Origin: Marinirhabdus gelatinilytica
Lineage (GTDB): Bacteria > Bacteroidota > Bacteroidia > Flavobacteriales > Flavobacteriaceae
Length of the DNA stretch: 64,000 nt
NCBI RefSeq assembly: GCF_003353425.1
Contig: NZ_QRAO01000001.1
Coordinates: 930,001-994,000, forward strand
Direction: 5' to 3'
Positions 16,854-25,346 of the stretch are shown here, in pieces (position 1 is the first letter of the stretch; each line of letters starts with the position of its first letter). The notes under the pieces are model-generated. The model did no database searches. It was not told the DNA's origin and saw only the letters and a program-made list of their open reading frames with translations. Made by a program: the position numbers and the translations under genes.

Positions 16854-17009
16854 TTCCCAAGTTGCACCCAAGTAGGGTGTTTTTATTTGCTCATTTTCAA
16901 TGGTTTAAATTGAATAAATTTATAAGATGCTCTTAAAATTATCTATGCCAAATGATGATAACTAAAATTAATTTTATTTTTTCCCAAGTTCCACCCAACT
17001 TGGGAAAAA
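16854..17009. repeat. Iteron-like 20-bp repeats and a 13-bp palindrome
   Basis: TTCCCAAGTTGCACCCAAGT (16854-16873) and TTCCCAAGTTCCACCCAACT (16981-17000) agree at 18 of 20 positions. The second copy lies in a perfect 13-bp-arm inverted repeat (16978-16990 with 16997-17009, six-base loop). A partial TTGGGTAGG copy occurs near 16831-16839. This gene-free stretch between the excisionase-like gene and rteC otherwise shows nothing coding. It may be a binding region for RteC or the HTH protein, or an origin. Confidence 0.6.
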
Positions 17010-17035
17010 TTTTAACACTGTTTAAATTCAGAATG

Positions 17036-17938
17036 TTAACCGTCCGTTTCTTCCATTCGCCTTAAAAGTGTTGATTTAAGTCTATCAATAAATTTTGTTT
17101 GGTCGATTTTGCGTTCCCTTATTTCCAGAAAAGTTCTGTATACATTACCAAGCTTAAGCTCAAAAATGTCCTCACAGGCAGAAGCCATTTCTTTAATTCC
17201 TGCTGTACCACTTTTTATTGCCCCAGATGCCTGCAAGGCATAAATCAATTCGATAAGGTCTGTTTTTGAAGCGGTCCAGCCAAGGCGCTCACCGTTGGCA
17301 AGAGTATTTAACTTACTTTGAATACCGTAAGATAGGTCCCTCAAATAGCTTAATTCCTGAACGTAATGATTTATTAATAGATCATATGCCATAATTTTAG
17401 CAATCGCATTATCGTGGCTTGTGGAAAATTCAGCATCCGTGTAAAAATGAGAGGTGTTTGAGACCAAACTGATTTTGTCTTTCCCTCTTAGAAAGTAAAA
17501 TTCATCTAAAACAGTCGATTCTTCTCTGTAATATTTAACAAAGTCAATATTTCGTCGGATACTATCTTGAAGTTTCTGAATTTCTTCGTCAATAAATATT
17601 TGTTGTGTTTGGATAGTTCCCGCAGGTCTGTTAATCAAAAAATTATACAATTTTGCATAGAATTTTAACCTACTGTAAACATAAGGTTTGTGTTTTTTGA
17701 AAAATTTTATTTCATCATCCTCATCTATAAAATCATTCTCTCTAATGTACAAGCGTAGTTTTTGCAAATATCTTCTTGAGACTGTTATTCCTCTTTCAAT
17801 AACATTAAAATCTTTTAAGTCGGATTCCTCTATGTCTATTATCTCATTTTTGTAATCGTCTATTATTTTGATTATTTGATTTTCCAAATTTAATATGGGT
17901 TTAATTGTTAATAAAATAAAACCCACATTATAAATCAC
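17036..17938 (-). CDS. rteC: RteC-like regulatory protein
   Basis: A 300-residue, largely helical protein with the RteC-domain layout: an N-terminal coiled region, an RPAGTIQTQQIFIDEE stretch (about residues 130-146), and the C-terminal DLIELIYALQASGAI pattern with TAGIKEMA. In CTnDOT, RteC binds upstream of the excision operon and activates it. Here it sits next to the excisionase-like and replication genes, which supports the same role. The start is uncertain by several codons because the first residues are hydrophobic and unusual; an in-frame later start may be used. Confidence 0.75.
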   Translation of the reverse strand: MIYNVGFILLTIKPILNLENQIIKIIDDYKNEIIDIEESDLKDFNVIERGITVSRRYLQKLRLYIRENDFIDEDDEIKFFKKHKPYVYSRLKFYAKLYNFLINRPAGTIQTQQIFIDEEIQKLQDSIRRNIDFVKYYREESTVLDEFYFLRGKDKISLVSNTSHFYTDAEFSTSHDNAIAKIMAYDLLINHYVQELSYLRDLSYGIQSKLNTLANGERLGWTASKTDLIELIYALQASGAIKSGTAGIKEMASACEDIFELKLGNVYRTFLEIRERKIDQTKFIDRLKSTLLRRMEETDG

Positions 17939-17997
17939 GGCAATTTTGGGGCTTAAAAATTTAGTTTGTTTTGTCGATAATCAACAAGGTTTAAGAA

Positions 17998-18165
17998 TCA
18001 GTGCTTATGAATGTTCCCTTTAAAAACGAAATAGTACAATAGAAATGCAGCTATTACTACGAGGGTTATTGCAAGAATCCCTATCAACTTATCCTTTTTT
18101 GTGATATTGGTATTCGATGTTTTTCGCTTTTTTTTGTTTCTTTTAAAATTACTTTTTTGATACAT
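17998..18165 (-). CDS. Small single-pass membrane protein (55 aa)
   Basis: A 55-residue ORF with a very basic N-terminus (about ten Lys/Arg in the first 25 residues), one clear transmembrane segment (about residues 27-48) and a short tail. It is not homologous to anything I recognise. It lies just upstream, in the transcription sense, of rteC and just downstream of a decayed P-type ATPase fragment, at the junction between ICE core and metal cargo. The composition looks coding, but no second line of evidence exists. Confidence 0.45.
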   Translation of the reverse strand: MYQKSNFKRNKKKRKTSNTNITKKDKLIGILAITLVVIAAFLLYYFVFKGNIHKH

Positions 18166-18174
18166 TACTTTTGA

Positions 18175-18250
18175 TTATTTTCCATTTATTTTCTGCAACC
18201 GAATCACATTGAATATGGCCAATAAAACAAGGCCTAAATCTGCAAAACAG
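18175..18250 (-). pseudogene. Remnant of a P-type ATPase C-terminus
   Basis: Read on the minus strand, this encodes A-D-L-G-L-V-L-L-A-I-F-N-V-I-R-L-Q-K-I-N and a stop. That closely matches the last 21 residues of the P1B ATPase at 19206-21137 (ADVGVAFLAILNAVRLQKMK). Upstream the match continues as K-A-V-F only if one base is added, so the fragment is frameshifted. It is the tail of a second, lost ATPase gene or of a duplication. Confidence 0.7.
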
Positions 18251-18356
18251 CTTTTTATATTGTTGCATTTATAGGTGTCTTCTGTTCAGTTAGCCAGAAT
18301 GTTTATACAATTTAAAAACCCTACCAAGTTTTCAAAACCTGCCGGTTTAAGAGAAA

Positions 18357-19163
18357 TTATTTCTGGTCGTTTAGGTCCCAGTCATAATTCTTATATTCCA
18401 GCTTGGCATTGGCATTAATTTTTGTGTCTGCATATTTATTGATAAAACCAATGACATCTTTTTTACCATTAACGGTATAGTCTTTTTCATACCATTTGAA
18501 TATCATTGACACCTTTGGATTAGTTGCTGAAATTTCATTAAATTTTTCATTATTAATGAAATCTTTTGTGACACGGTCTAATTGTTCATTTATCTTACCT
18601 GCTGTGTAAGCCTCGTTTAATAATGGGGGACACGACATAGATGCGCAGGCAATGGCAAAATGGATGCGAGGCTCGTTCATTTTACGTAACACACCGTTCT
18701 CAATAGTCGCCAGGGTTATTTCCCGACCGTCAATCGGTACATAAGGTTTTGTCCACGGCCCATCAATATCCTTGATGCTTTTTACTGGATAATTTTCTAC
18801 AATGAGCTTTACAGTGTAAGCATTATAAGAGTTGATATAGTAGGCGAGCAATTCTGGTACAGACCAATCGTCGTTTGGATCTTGTGTGGAAAGAATTTTC
18901 AGGTAATCTTCTAAAGTCTTAAAATCTTTCTTGAAACCTTCGTAATCTACAAGGCCTTCCTTGTTAACGTACTTTCTCAACAAATTATCCCAAATCGTAT
19001 GATCAACATTTACTGAAGAGTTTGTGGTTGTAGAGACTAATTTGCCTTCAACTTTCTTTGTTGGTTGCCCTTGACTGGTAATTCCTGCCGCACCTAAAAG
19101 TGAGCAGCTCTGAATACTTCCCGCAACTAACAGCAGGACAATAGTTTTAATTATAACCTTCAT
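18357..19163 (-). CDS. DUF547 lipoprotein
   Basis: A 268-residue protein with a lipoprotein signal (lipobox ending at Cys20) and a DUF547 domain from about residue 60. The typical features are LLAYYINSYNAYTVKLI, a conserved FAIACASMSCPPL segment and VSMIFKWYEKDY. DUF547 proteins are common in Bacteroidota envelopes and their biochemistry is not settled. It lies 42 bases downstream of the P1B-2 ATPase gene and may be co-transcribed with it. A metal-related envelope role is only a guess from position. Confidence 0.85.
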   Translation of the reverse strand: MKVIIKTIVLLLVAGSIQSCSLLGAAGITSQGQPTKKVEGKLVSTTTNSSVNVDHTIWDNLLRKYVNKEGLVDYEGFKKDFKTLEDYLKILSTQDPNDDWSVPELLAYYINSYNAYTVKLIVENYPVKSIKDIDGPWTKPYVPIDGREITLATIENGVLRKMNEPRIHFAIACASMSCPPLLNEAYTAGKINEQLDRVTKDFINNEKFNEISATNPKVSMIFKWYEKDYTVNGKKDVIGFINKYADTKINANAKLEYKNYDWDLNDQK

Positions 19164-19205
19164 TTTTCTATTATTATTCTGATTTCAAATTCGTATTAAG
19201 TTCTT

Positions 19206-21137
19206 TTAGTTCCACTTCATTTTCTGCAATCGTACCGCATTGAGAATAGCAAGGAAAGCAACACCTACATCAGCAAAAACCGCTTCCCACATTGTCGCTA
19301 ATCCACCTGCCCCAAGAATGAGGACAATAACCTTTACACCAAAGGCAAGTCCAATATTTTGCCAGACAATTCGTCGCGTTGAACGACCAATTTTAATCGC
19401 TCGTGCAATCTTGCTCGGTTGGTCGGTCTGTATAATAACATCAGCTGTTTCAATGGCGACATCGCTTCCTAAGCCGCCCATCGCAACACCTACACCACTT
19501 GCTGCTAAAACGGGTGCATCGTTAATTCCATCACCGATAAATGCGACTTTCGTATTAGGTTGTTTTTTGAGCTCTTCAACCTCATTAAGTTTATCTTCAG
19601 GTAACAGTCCGCCTTTTGCCCAATCGATGTTCAATTCTTTTGAAACTTGTTGAGTAATAGAATCCTTATCGCCCGATAGCATTATAATCTTTGAAATCCC
19701 TGCATCTCTAATTTGTTTAATGGCTTGGTGCGCATCATCCTTGAGTTCATCTGCAATGGTTACGTAGCCTGCAAATTTTCCATCAATGGCAACCATAACA
19801 ATTGATTCTACGATACCATCTGTTTCCGAAGGGACTTCTATGCTGTTTGAGGTCATCAAAGCCTTATTACCTACCAACACCGTTTTTCCGTTGACTGTTC
19901 CTTTTAAACCTTTTCCTGCAACTTCTGAAACATCGGTTGCCTCATAATCCGACCCGTCCGCTTTGTATTCCAGAATTGCCTTGGCGATAGGATGTGTGGA
20001 TTGTTCTTCCATCGCCATCAGGTACTTCATAAACTCGGCTTCCTCAAATGTGATGGAATTGATTTCCTTGATTTTGAAAACCCCTTTGGTAACGGTTCCT
20101 GTTTTGTCCATTACGACTGTGTTCACTTGAGTCATTGCATCGAGAAAGGATGCACCCTTGAATAGAATACCGTTTCGCGATGCCGCACCCAATCCGCCAA
20201 AATAGCCAAGGGGAATAGAAATGACCAACGCGCAAGGACACGAAATCACGAGGAATATCAATGCTCTATACAGCCAATCCCTAAACACATAATTATCTAC
20301 AAAAAAGTAAGGTAGAAATGTAAGTCCGATGGCAAGGAATACAACGATAGGCGTATAAATTCTTGCAAACTTTCTAATGAACAATTCGGTCTTTGATTTT
20401 CTGGCAGTTGCATTTTGCACCATATCCAGAATTCGTGCAATGGAACTGTCCTTAAATTCCTTAGTAGTCTCGATTTCGATTACGCCATCAAGGTTGATAC
20501 TTCCGGCAAAAACGGTATCACCTTTAGCAATAGTATGAGGTTTGCTTTCGCCTGTCAAGGCGGCAGTATTAAAAGACCCTTTTTTTGAAAGAAGAATACC
20601 ATCAAGCGGAACTTTTTCGCCTACACGTACCTGTATCTTTTCCCCAATCTCAACAGTCTCAGGATTTACTGAAACAAAATCGCTATTACGATAAACCAAA
20701 GCTTCATTTGGTCTTATATCGAGTAAGGCTTTTATATTTCCTTTTGCACGGTTGACCGCTGCATTTTGGAACAGTTCGCCCACAGCATAGAACAACATTA
20801 CGGCCACACCTTCGGGATATTCGCCGATGGCAAAAGCACCTAAAGTGGCTATGGACATCAGGAAGAACTCTGTAAAGAAATCCCCTTTTTTGATGCTTTC
20901 CCAACCTTCACTTATCACCGGAAAACCGACTGGAAGATAAGCCACGACATACCATACAATGCGAATCCAGCCCGAAAAATGTGGGAAGCTTTCAAAATAA
21001 TCAAAAGTAATCCCTGCAATCAGCATTACAAAGCTGAAAATGGAAGGTATATATTCCCTAATGCTGAGACGTGATGAAACTTTGTTTTTATTTGAGGTTG
21101 TCTTCAGGTCTTTTAGATTTAAGTTTTTCTTTTTCAT
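19206..21137 (-). CDS. P1B-2-type heavy-metal ATPase (Zn/Cd/Pb exporter)
   Basis: A 643-residue P-type ATPase with the CPC transmembrane motif (residues 300-302), phosphorylation site DKTGT (D344), the TGES actuator motif (near 195) and GDGIND hinge. It ends with a DVG motif near residue 623, which with CPC defines the P1B-2 class exporting Zn(II), Cd(II) and Pb(II). There is no N-terminal CxxC metal domain. It starts one base after the stop of a SpoIIAA-like gene, so the two are coupled. A decayed copy of its C-terminus lies downstream at 18175. Confidence 0.93.
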   Translation of the reverse strand: MKKKNLNLKDLKTTSNKNKVSSRLSIREYIPSIFSFVMLIAGITFDYFESFPHFSGWIRIVWYVVAYLPVGFPVISEGWESIKKGDFFTEFFLMSIATLGAFAIGEYPEGVAVMLFYAVGELFQNAAVNRAKGNIKALLDIRPNEALVYRNSDFVSVNPETVEIGEKIQVRVGEKVPLDGILLSKKGSFNTAALTGESKPHTIAKGDTVFAGSINLDGVIEIETTKEFKDSSIARILDMVQNATARKSKTELFIRKFARIYTPIVVFLAIGLTFLPYFFVDNYVFRDWLYRALIFLVISCPCALVISIPLGYFGGLGAASRNGILFKGASFLDAMTQVNTVVMDKTGTVTKGVFKIKEINSITFEEAEFMKYLMAMEEQSTHPIAKAILEYKADGSDYEATDVSEVAGKGLKGTVNGKTVLVGNKALMTSNSIEVPSETDGIVESIVMVAIDGKFAGYVTIADELKDDAHQAIKQIRDAGISKIIMLSGDKDSITQQVSKELNIDWAKGGLLPEDKLNEVEELKKQPNTKVAFIGDGINDAPVLAASGVGVAMGGLGSDVAIETADVIIQTDQPSKIARAIKIGRSTRRIVWQNIGLAFGVKVIVLILGAGGLATMWEAVFADVGVAFLAILNAVRLQKMKWN

Positions 21138-21138
21138 A

Positions 21139-21495
21139 TTATGCTTTAATCCAATCTTTAGCTATCTGCTTATCAGATAAATCAAAATATCTGATTTCTG
21201 CGTTGGTAAAAGGCTTCATAAATTGGGTTATCCAGTCCTGCCATTTTTTTTCGCCCACCATAGCAATCTTTTCATAGTCGTTTGCGTGTGCCGCATCCAT
21301 CTTTAAATCTTCCCAAAACCCCTTGACATCCCAGCCATCAAAGTCTTTCATCTCAAAATACCAGCGTACCTTCATCCCTCGGTCCAATATGGCGTGAATA
21401 AGCGGATGAATCTTTTCAATATCCTTTGCGGTCAGTTTACCACTTGCTTCAGTGGCAATTAAATTTTTCTTTGTAAGTTCCAATATTTGTAACAT
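21139..21495 (-). CDS. SpoIIAA/STAS-like protein paired with the P1B-2 ATPase
   Basis: A 118-residue protein of the SpoIIAA-like (STAS-fold) family, with features such as HPLIHAILDRGMKVRWYFEM, GWDVKGFWEDLK and IAMVGEKKWQDW. It lies directly upstream of the P1B-2 ATPase with almost no gap. Two other members of the family lie in this cargo, one paired the same way with a P1B-4 ATPase. Function of this branch is unknown; stress- or ligand-linked regulation of the pump is inference. Confidence 0.8.
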   Translation of the reverse strand: MLQILELTKKNLIATEASGKLTAKDIEKIHPLIHAILDRGMKVRWYFEMKDFDGWDVKGFWEDLKMDAAHANDYEKIAMVGEKKWQDWITQFMKPFTNAEIRYFDLSDKQIAKDWIKA

Positions 21496-21516
21496 AATTT
21501 TTTAGTTTTAAATTTT

Positions 21517-21693
21517 TTATCCTTCTATATCGTAGAACCATTCTTCGGCTCTTGTAATAGCTTCTTGTAAGGCATCTTTTGCTGGCAGGTCCTTTTTTTT
21601 GACAAGCTCTTTCGCAATTTCCAATGCCTTTTCACGTACTTTAGGGTTTAAGCCATCGAGGTCGGTTTTAAAATCTTCGAACATCCAATCCAT
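21517..21693 (-). CDS. Small conserved-looking acidic/basic helical protein (58 aa)
   Basis: A 58-residue ORF starting at the ATG at 21693 and ending at 21517. It is predicted helical, with charged repeats and an aromatic end (EEWFYDIEG). It sits between the SpoIIAA-like gene (22-base gap) and the permease (12-base gap) on the same strand, so it is part of the operon. I do not recognise the family. Confidence 0.6.
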   Translation of the reverse strand: MDWMFEDFKTDLDGLNPKVREKALEIAKELVKKKDLPAKDALQEAITRAEEWFYDIEG

Positions 21694-21704
21694 AGTTTCC
21701 TCTT

Positions 21705-23021
21705 TTAATGGTTAAACAACTCTTTTTCTTTTTCAGGGTCTATCTCATCCTTTGACTTTTTGTCCAAAAAATAGTCCAAGACAATGCCCACTATAATCGC
21801 ACCGACAAACGCAATATAAACTTCCCAGTCAAATTGGATTACCAGAGACAGGCTGATGAGTATTGCCAAAATAGGTAGTATAGGTACTTTCCCGATTGAT
21901 AGGGGAACTCTAAAGGGCCTTTCTTTGTCAGGTGCTTTAAAACGCAGCACAATCAGGGCGATATTCACGGCAACAAAAACAAGTAACGCGCCCAATGATG
22001 ACATTCCCGCAACGATTTTAATATCACCCAATAACAGAAATGCAGCGACAGCAGCCATAACAACGAGGGTTGTTACCCAAGGTACTTTTTGTACATTAGT
22101 CTTGGTCATAACTTTTGGAAGTTCGCCCACACTTGCCATACCGAAAAGTAACCTGCTAATGGAAATAATGCCACTAAAAGCCGCATTGGCCGTAGCAAAA
22201 AGTGCCGCAACTGCCAAGGCTATTGGTAACCAGGAATTTAAATTTGAAGCGGCCAGCGACAATGGGGAATCTACCTTTGCTATTTCTGCGGGGTCACTTA
22301 TATTGAGTACCGTAAAAGATATTAGTAGGTAAATAATAGTTGTAAAGACCATTGTCAATAAAAATGCCCTGGGAATTGTCTTGCCCGGATTTTTTACCTC
22401 AGAACCCAATGCCGCCATATGCTCGAAGCCTGTATAAACAAAAAATAAGGTAGCAGTAGCTGCCAAGGTGCCGGAAAAGGATTCCACTTGAAAAAATTCG
22501 GCTTTTGGCGGACCTGTTTCTGAAAGTCCAACCGCAATAAGAATAAACAGTCCCAATAGCTGAATACTCACCATAATGATATTGGCAGTAGAAGATTTTT
22601 TGATGCCCGTAATGCTTATTAACGAGAGTGCCAATAGTACACCATAGCTTATTAAAAGGGAAGGAACATTAAAAAAGGTATTGAAATATCCTGAAAAGGC
22701 AAGTAGCACGGCGGCGATGGTGGCCGAACTGTGAAATGCAATCGTCCAACCTGTTAGAAACGATGGAATGTCGATTTTTGGAAACGCTTTCCGTACAAAA
22801 ATAAATTCCGCGCCAGCATTAGGATAGGTAGAGGACAACTCTGCATAGGACATTGCCGATACACTGGCCGCGATGGCAGCAAAAATAAAACTCAACCAAA
22901 GGTCTGTTCCCGCCTGTCCGGCAGCTGCGCCAATTACTGTATAGATTCCTGCACCAACAATCGTTCCTACACCATAAAAAGTGAGTCGAAGGGTACCCAA
23001 GGATTTTTTTAATTCTGCCAT
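21705..23021 (-). CDS. APC-family amino acid permease
   Basis: A 438-residue protein with about 12 transmembrane segments. The first has the APC signature GVGTIVGAGIYTVIGAAAG, and the sixth region carries FFVYTGFEHMAALGSEVKNPGKTIPRA. It transports an amino acid or amine, substrate not readable from sequence. The 3' neighbour is the small 58-residue gene; the 5' neighbour ends one base before, so a shared transcript with the M28 peptidase is likely. Pairing a peptidase with a permease suggests uptake of freed amino acids, which is inference. Confidence 0.9.
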   Translation of the reverse strand: MAELKKSLGTLRLTFYGVGTIVGAGIYTVIGAAAGQAGTDLWLSFIFAAIAASVSAMSYAELSSTYPNAGAEFIFVRKAFPKIDIPSFLTGWTIAFHSSATIAAVLLAFSGYFNTFFNVPSLLISYGVLLALSLISITGIKKSSTANIIMVSIQLLGLFILIAVGLSETGPPKAEFFQVESFSGTLAATATLFFVYTGFEHMAALGSEVKNPGKTIPRAFLLTMVFTTIIYLLISFTVLNISDPAEIAKVDSPLSLAASNLNSWLPIALAVAALFATANAAFSGIISISRLLFGMASVGELPKVMTKTNVQKVPWVTTLVVMAAVAAFLLLGDIKIVAGMSSLGALLVFVAVNIALIVLRFKAPDKERPFRVPLSIGKVPILPILAILISLSLVIQFDWEVYIAFVGAIIVGIVLDYFLDKKSKDEIDPEKEKELFNH

Positions 23022-23022
23022 A

Positions 23023-24195
23023 TCAATGTTGTATAATTATTTTTGGACTATAGTTTGAGGATTTAGTCTGTATATGAAAAAAATATAACCCGTCTGTAAA
23101 TGAACTTGTATCAACTTGAGATGTATCCCTTAAATTGATATTACCCACTTGAATGCCCAGCGTATTGTATACGATGACGCTCTCAATTGTTTCCATTGCG
23201 TCGATATAGATTTTATTCGAAGCTGGATTGGGGTAAACATTTATCATATTTTGTTCAGTAATATTGTTAAGCCCTAATGTTGATGACAACGCACATTCCC
23301 CTAAAGTGGCAAAGGCGAGCTTCGCACATTTTTCATAAAATGGCACGTTAAATTGCCCAAGGGTATCAGACGGTGTGTGCCAAAAAGGATTAAAGTCGCC
23401 ATCATATTCTTCGTTAATTCCAATAGCACTAAATCCATTATTCCAAAATGACGCGTGGTCCGTGGCCGAAATTCCTGGATTTACTAAATGTATACTTAAG
23501 CCAATAGTATAATCAATATTTGCTGCCATAGCCTTATCCGAGAGTACAAGAGAGGAAGCAACTGGTCTCACGTGAATGTCAGCAACATTATCGTTATTAC
23601 CGTCCCAGCCAAGCATATCCATATTGATATATCCCAGAATATTTTCGTTTGAAGACGCCGCAGAAGATGCATAAGCATCACTACCTATTAGTCCTTGTTC
23701 TTCTTCATCCCATAATGCAAAAATAATAGTATAAGGGAAATCGTATTCAGAAAAGACTCTCGCCGCTTCCATTACAGCCGCCGTACCACTTGCATTATCA
23801 TCGGCTCCCGGTACGCCCGAAACATTGTCATAATGGGCGCCAATAATAAATTTTTCATCGGGATAAAGCATTCCTTCTTTTATTCCAAAAAGATTTTTCC
23901 CAGTTGAACTAAACTGTAGGGAATCCAACTGAAGTCCGTAGGTCTGGAATTTTTCCTTGATGAATTGAAAAGCTTTTTCATTACCAGGGTGGTCCTTATG
24001 TCGTGAAATAATCATATCAGGGTTGCCCCCGATAATCACAGGTTCTTCTCCAGTGAGTTGGGCTACGAAAAATGTCATTGAATCTATTTTTACTTCATTC
24101 AAGATATTTTGAACATTTTGATTTTGAGCAAATGAAATACCATATAATAGAAGCAATAGCGATAAAGCTGTACAATTTTTTACACTTGTTTTCAT
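23023..24195 (-). CDS. Exported M28-family zinc peptidase with T9SS sorting domain
   Basis: A 390-residue protein: signal peptide to about residue 24, M28 peptidase domain, then a type A type-IX secretion sorting domain (about residues 315-390, starting with NVYPNPASNKIYIDA). Zinc and catalytic residues are seen in IGAHYDN, GADDNASG, LWDEEEQG, MDMLGWD and ATDHASFW. It is an aminopeptidase-type enzyme at the cell surface or secreted. Its presence on the ICE means the cargo depends on a host with T9SS. It is immediately upstream of the amino acid permease. Confidence 0.9.
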   Translation of the reverse strand: MKTSVKNCTALSLLLLLYGISFAQNQNVQNILNEVKIDSMTFFVAQLTGEEPVIIGGNPDMIISRHKDHPGNEKAFQFIKEKFQTYGLQLDSLQFSSTGKNLFGIKEGMLYPDEKFIIGAHYDNVSGVPGADDNASGTAAVMEAARVFSEYDFPYTIIFALWDEEEQGLIGSDAYASSAASSNENILGYINMDMLGWDGNNDNVADIHVRPVASSLVLSDKAMAANIDYTIGLSIHLVNPGISATDHASFWNNGFSAIGINEEYDGDFNPFWHTPSDTLGQFNVPFYEKCAKLAFATLGECALSSTLGLNNITEQNMINVYPNPASNKIYIDAMETIESVIVYNTLGIQVGNINLRDTSQVDTSSFTDGLYFFHIQTKSSNYSPKIIIQH

Positions 24196-24301
24196 ATGTT
24201 TTAAGTTATATTTATTAGTAATAATTTGTTCACGTTTTTAATACTTTTACCCAATACTTCGAACTTCTTTTGATAATCTTTGAACAGTTCATTCTTCATA
24301 T

Positions 24302-25300
24302 TTAAAATAGCTTTAGAACAAAGAACACCATTGTCAATAGATAAACTATATACGCCGCATCGAACACTAATATCTGCCACTTGCTAAAACCGTGAAGCTC
24401 CTTGCTCTGATGGACAAATACTGAATACAAAAGCGGCATCAGCCCAACGAAGGCAAGGTTCACCCAGAACAACTGAAAATCTTCGATAGGGGTGGTTACC
24501 AGTGCCAATGGGAAAAAGGCTACCGTCATCGTAACCGCATTATCTGCGATAACACTGGTGGTGCCTGCCGTTACTTCGCCTCCTTTCACCACGCTCCAGG
24601 TCTTAAATATTTCGGGGGCGGTAGTCATTATTCCCGTAATGAACAGTCCGCCGACCATTTCAGAGATACTTAGGGCAGAAACAATATTTTCAGTTGCTTT
24701 TACGATGAAAAAAGCCCCTACAGCTATCGCCAAAGCTCCCGCGACCGATAACCAAATCTGCTTTTTATCCCATTCTACTTTTTTTCCCTTTTCCCTTCCT
24801 TTTATGATGGCGTGAGCCAGAAAAACAGCATATGCCGCAAGCATAATCCAGCCATCCACAGGTTGAAGTCCGCGCCAAGCTTTAGGTAAAGTCAAAAGGG
24901 CTACAAGGGCGATAATTCCCAAATAAGGTAGGGACAGGACGGAAACGGAACGTTTATTCAGGGAAAGCACCTTGTTGTCGAGGTGTTTTTGATGCTCCTT
25001 GTTGTTCTTGAATCGCTTTCGCGAAGCGAAATAGGCTATGGTTACCATCAACGGTATGGAAATAATATTAGAACCCAGTAGATTGCCCAGACCAATATCC
25101 GATACGCCCCTTGCTGCACTGGTAATATTTATGGCCACTTCTGGGCTGGCGGTCACAATGGCAAGGAATGCCGCCCCTGCCGAAGCGGTAAGCCCCCATT
25201 GTTTTCTGAGCATCTTTAAAGGTGTCAACAGTTTGTCCGCACCCCAATGTGCCGCCCAAGCTGCCAATCCTAATACTACTACCCAAAGCCAAATATTCAT
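24302..25300 (-). CDS. Sodium/calcium exchanger-family (CaCA) membrane antiporter
   Basis: A 332-residue, roughly ten-segment membrane protein with two internally related halves. The alpha-repeat motifs are visible in ASPEVAINITSAARGVSDIGLGNLLGSN and TAPEIFKTWSVVKGGEVTAGTTSVIADNA. Family members exchange Ca(II) or other cations for Na(+) or H(+). Within this cargo a metal role fits. Ion specificity cannot be read here. It is followed upstream by the CDF exporter gene 46 bases away. Confidence 0.87.
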   Translation of the reverse strand: MNIWLWVVVLGLAAWAAHWGADKLLTPLKMLRKQWGLTASAGAAFLAIVTASPEVAINITSAARGVSDIGLGNLLGSNIISIPLMVTIAYFASRKRFKNNKEHQKHLDNKVLSLNKRSVSVLSLPYLGIIALVALLTLPKAWRGLQPVDGWIMLAAYAVFLAHAIIKGREKGKKVEWDKKQIWLSVAGALAIAVGAFFIVKATENIVSALSISEMVGGLFITGIMTTAPEIFKTWSVVKGGEVTAGTTSVIADNAVTMTVAFFPLALVTTPIEDFQLFWVNLAFVGLMPLLYSVFVHQSKELHGFSKWQILVFDAAYIVYLLTMVFFVLKLF

Positions 25301-25346
25301 TTTTATTATTGATTTATTTTTTTTCTATTTCAAGGTTTACTTAAAG

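Noticed and set aside
16978-17009. Terminator of rteC
   Set aside because: The hairpin has AT flanks but no clear T run on the rteC strand; an operator or origin role is more likely.
24201-24299. 32-codon minus-strand frame between the M28 peptidase and CaCA antiporter
   Set aside because: Too short, with no recognisable domain; listed as unsupported.
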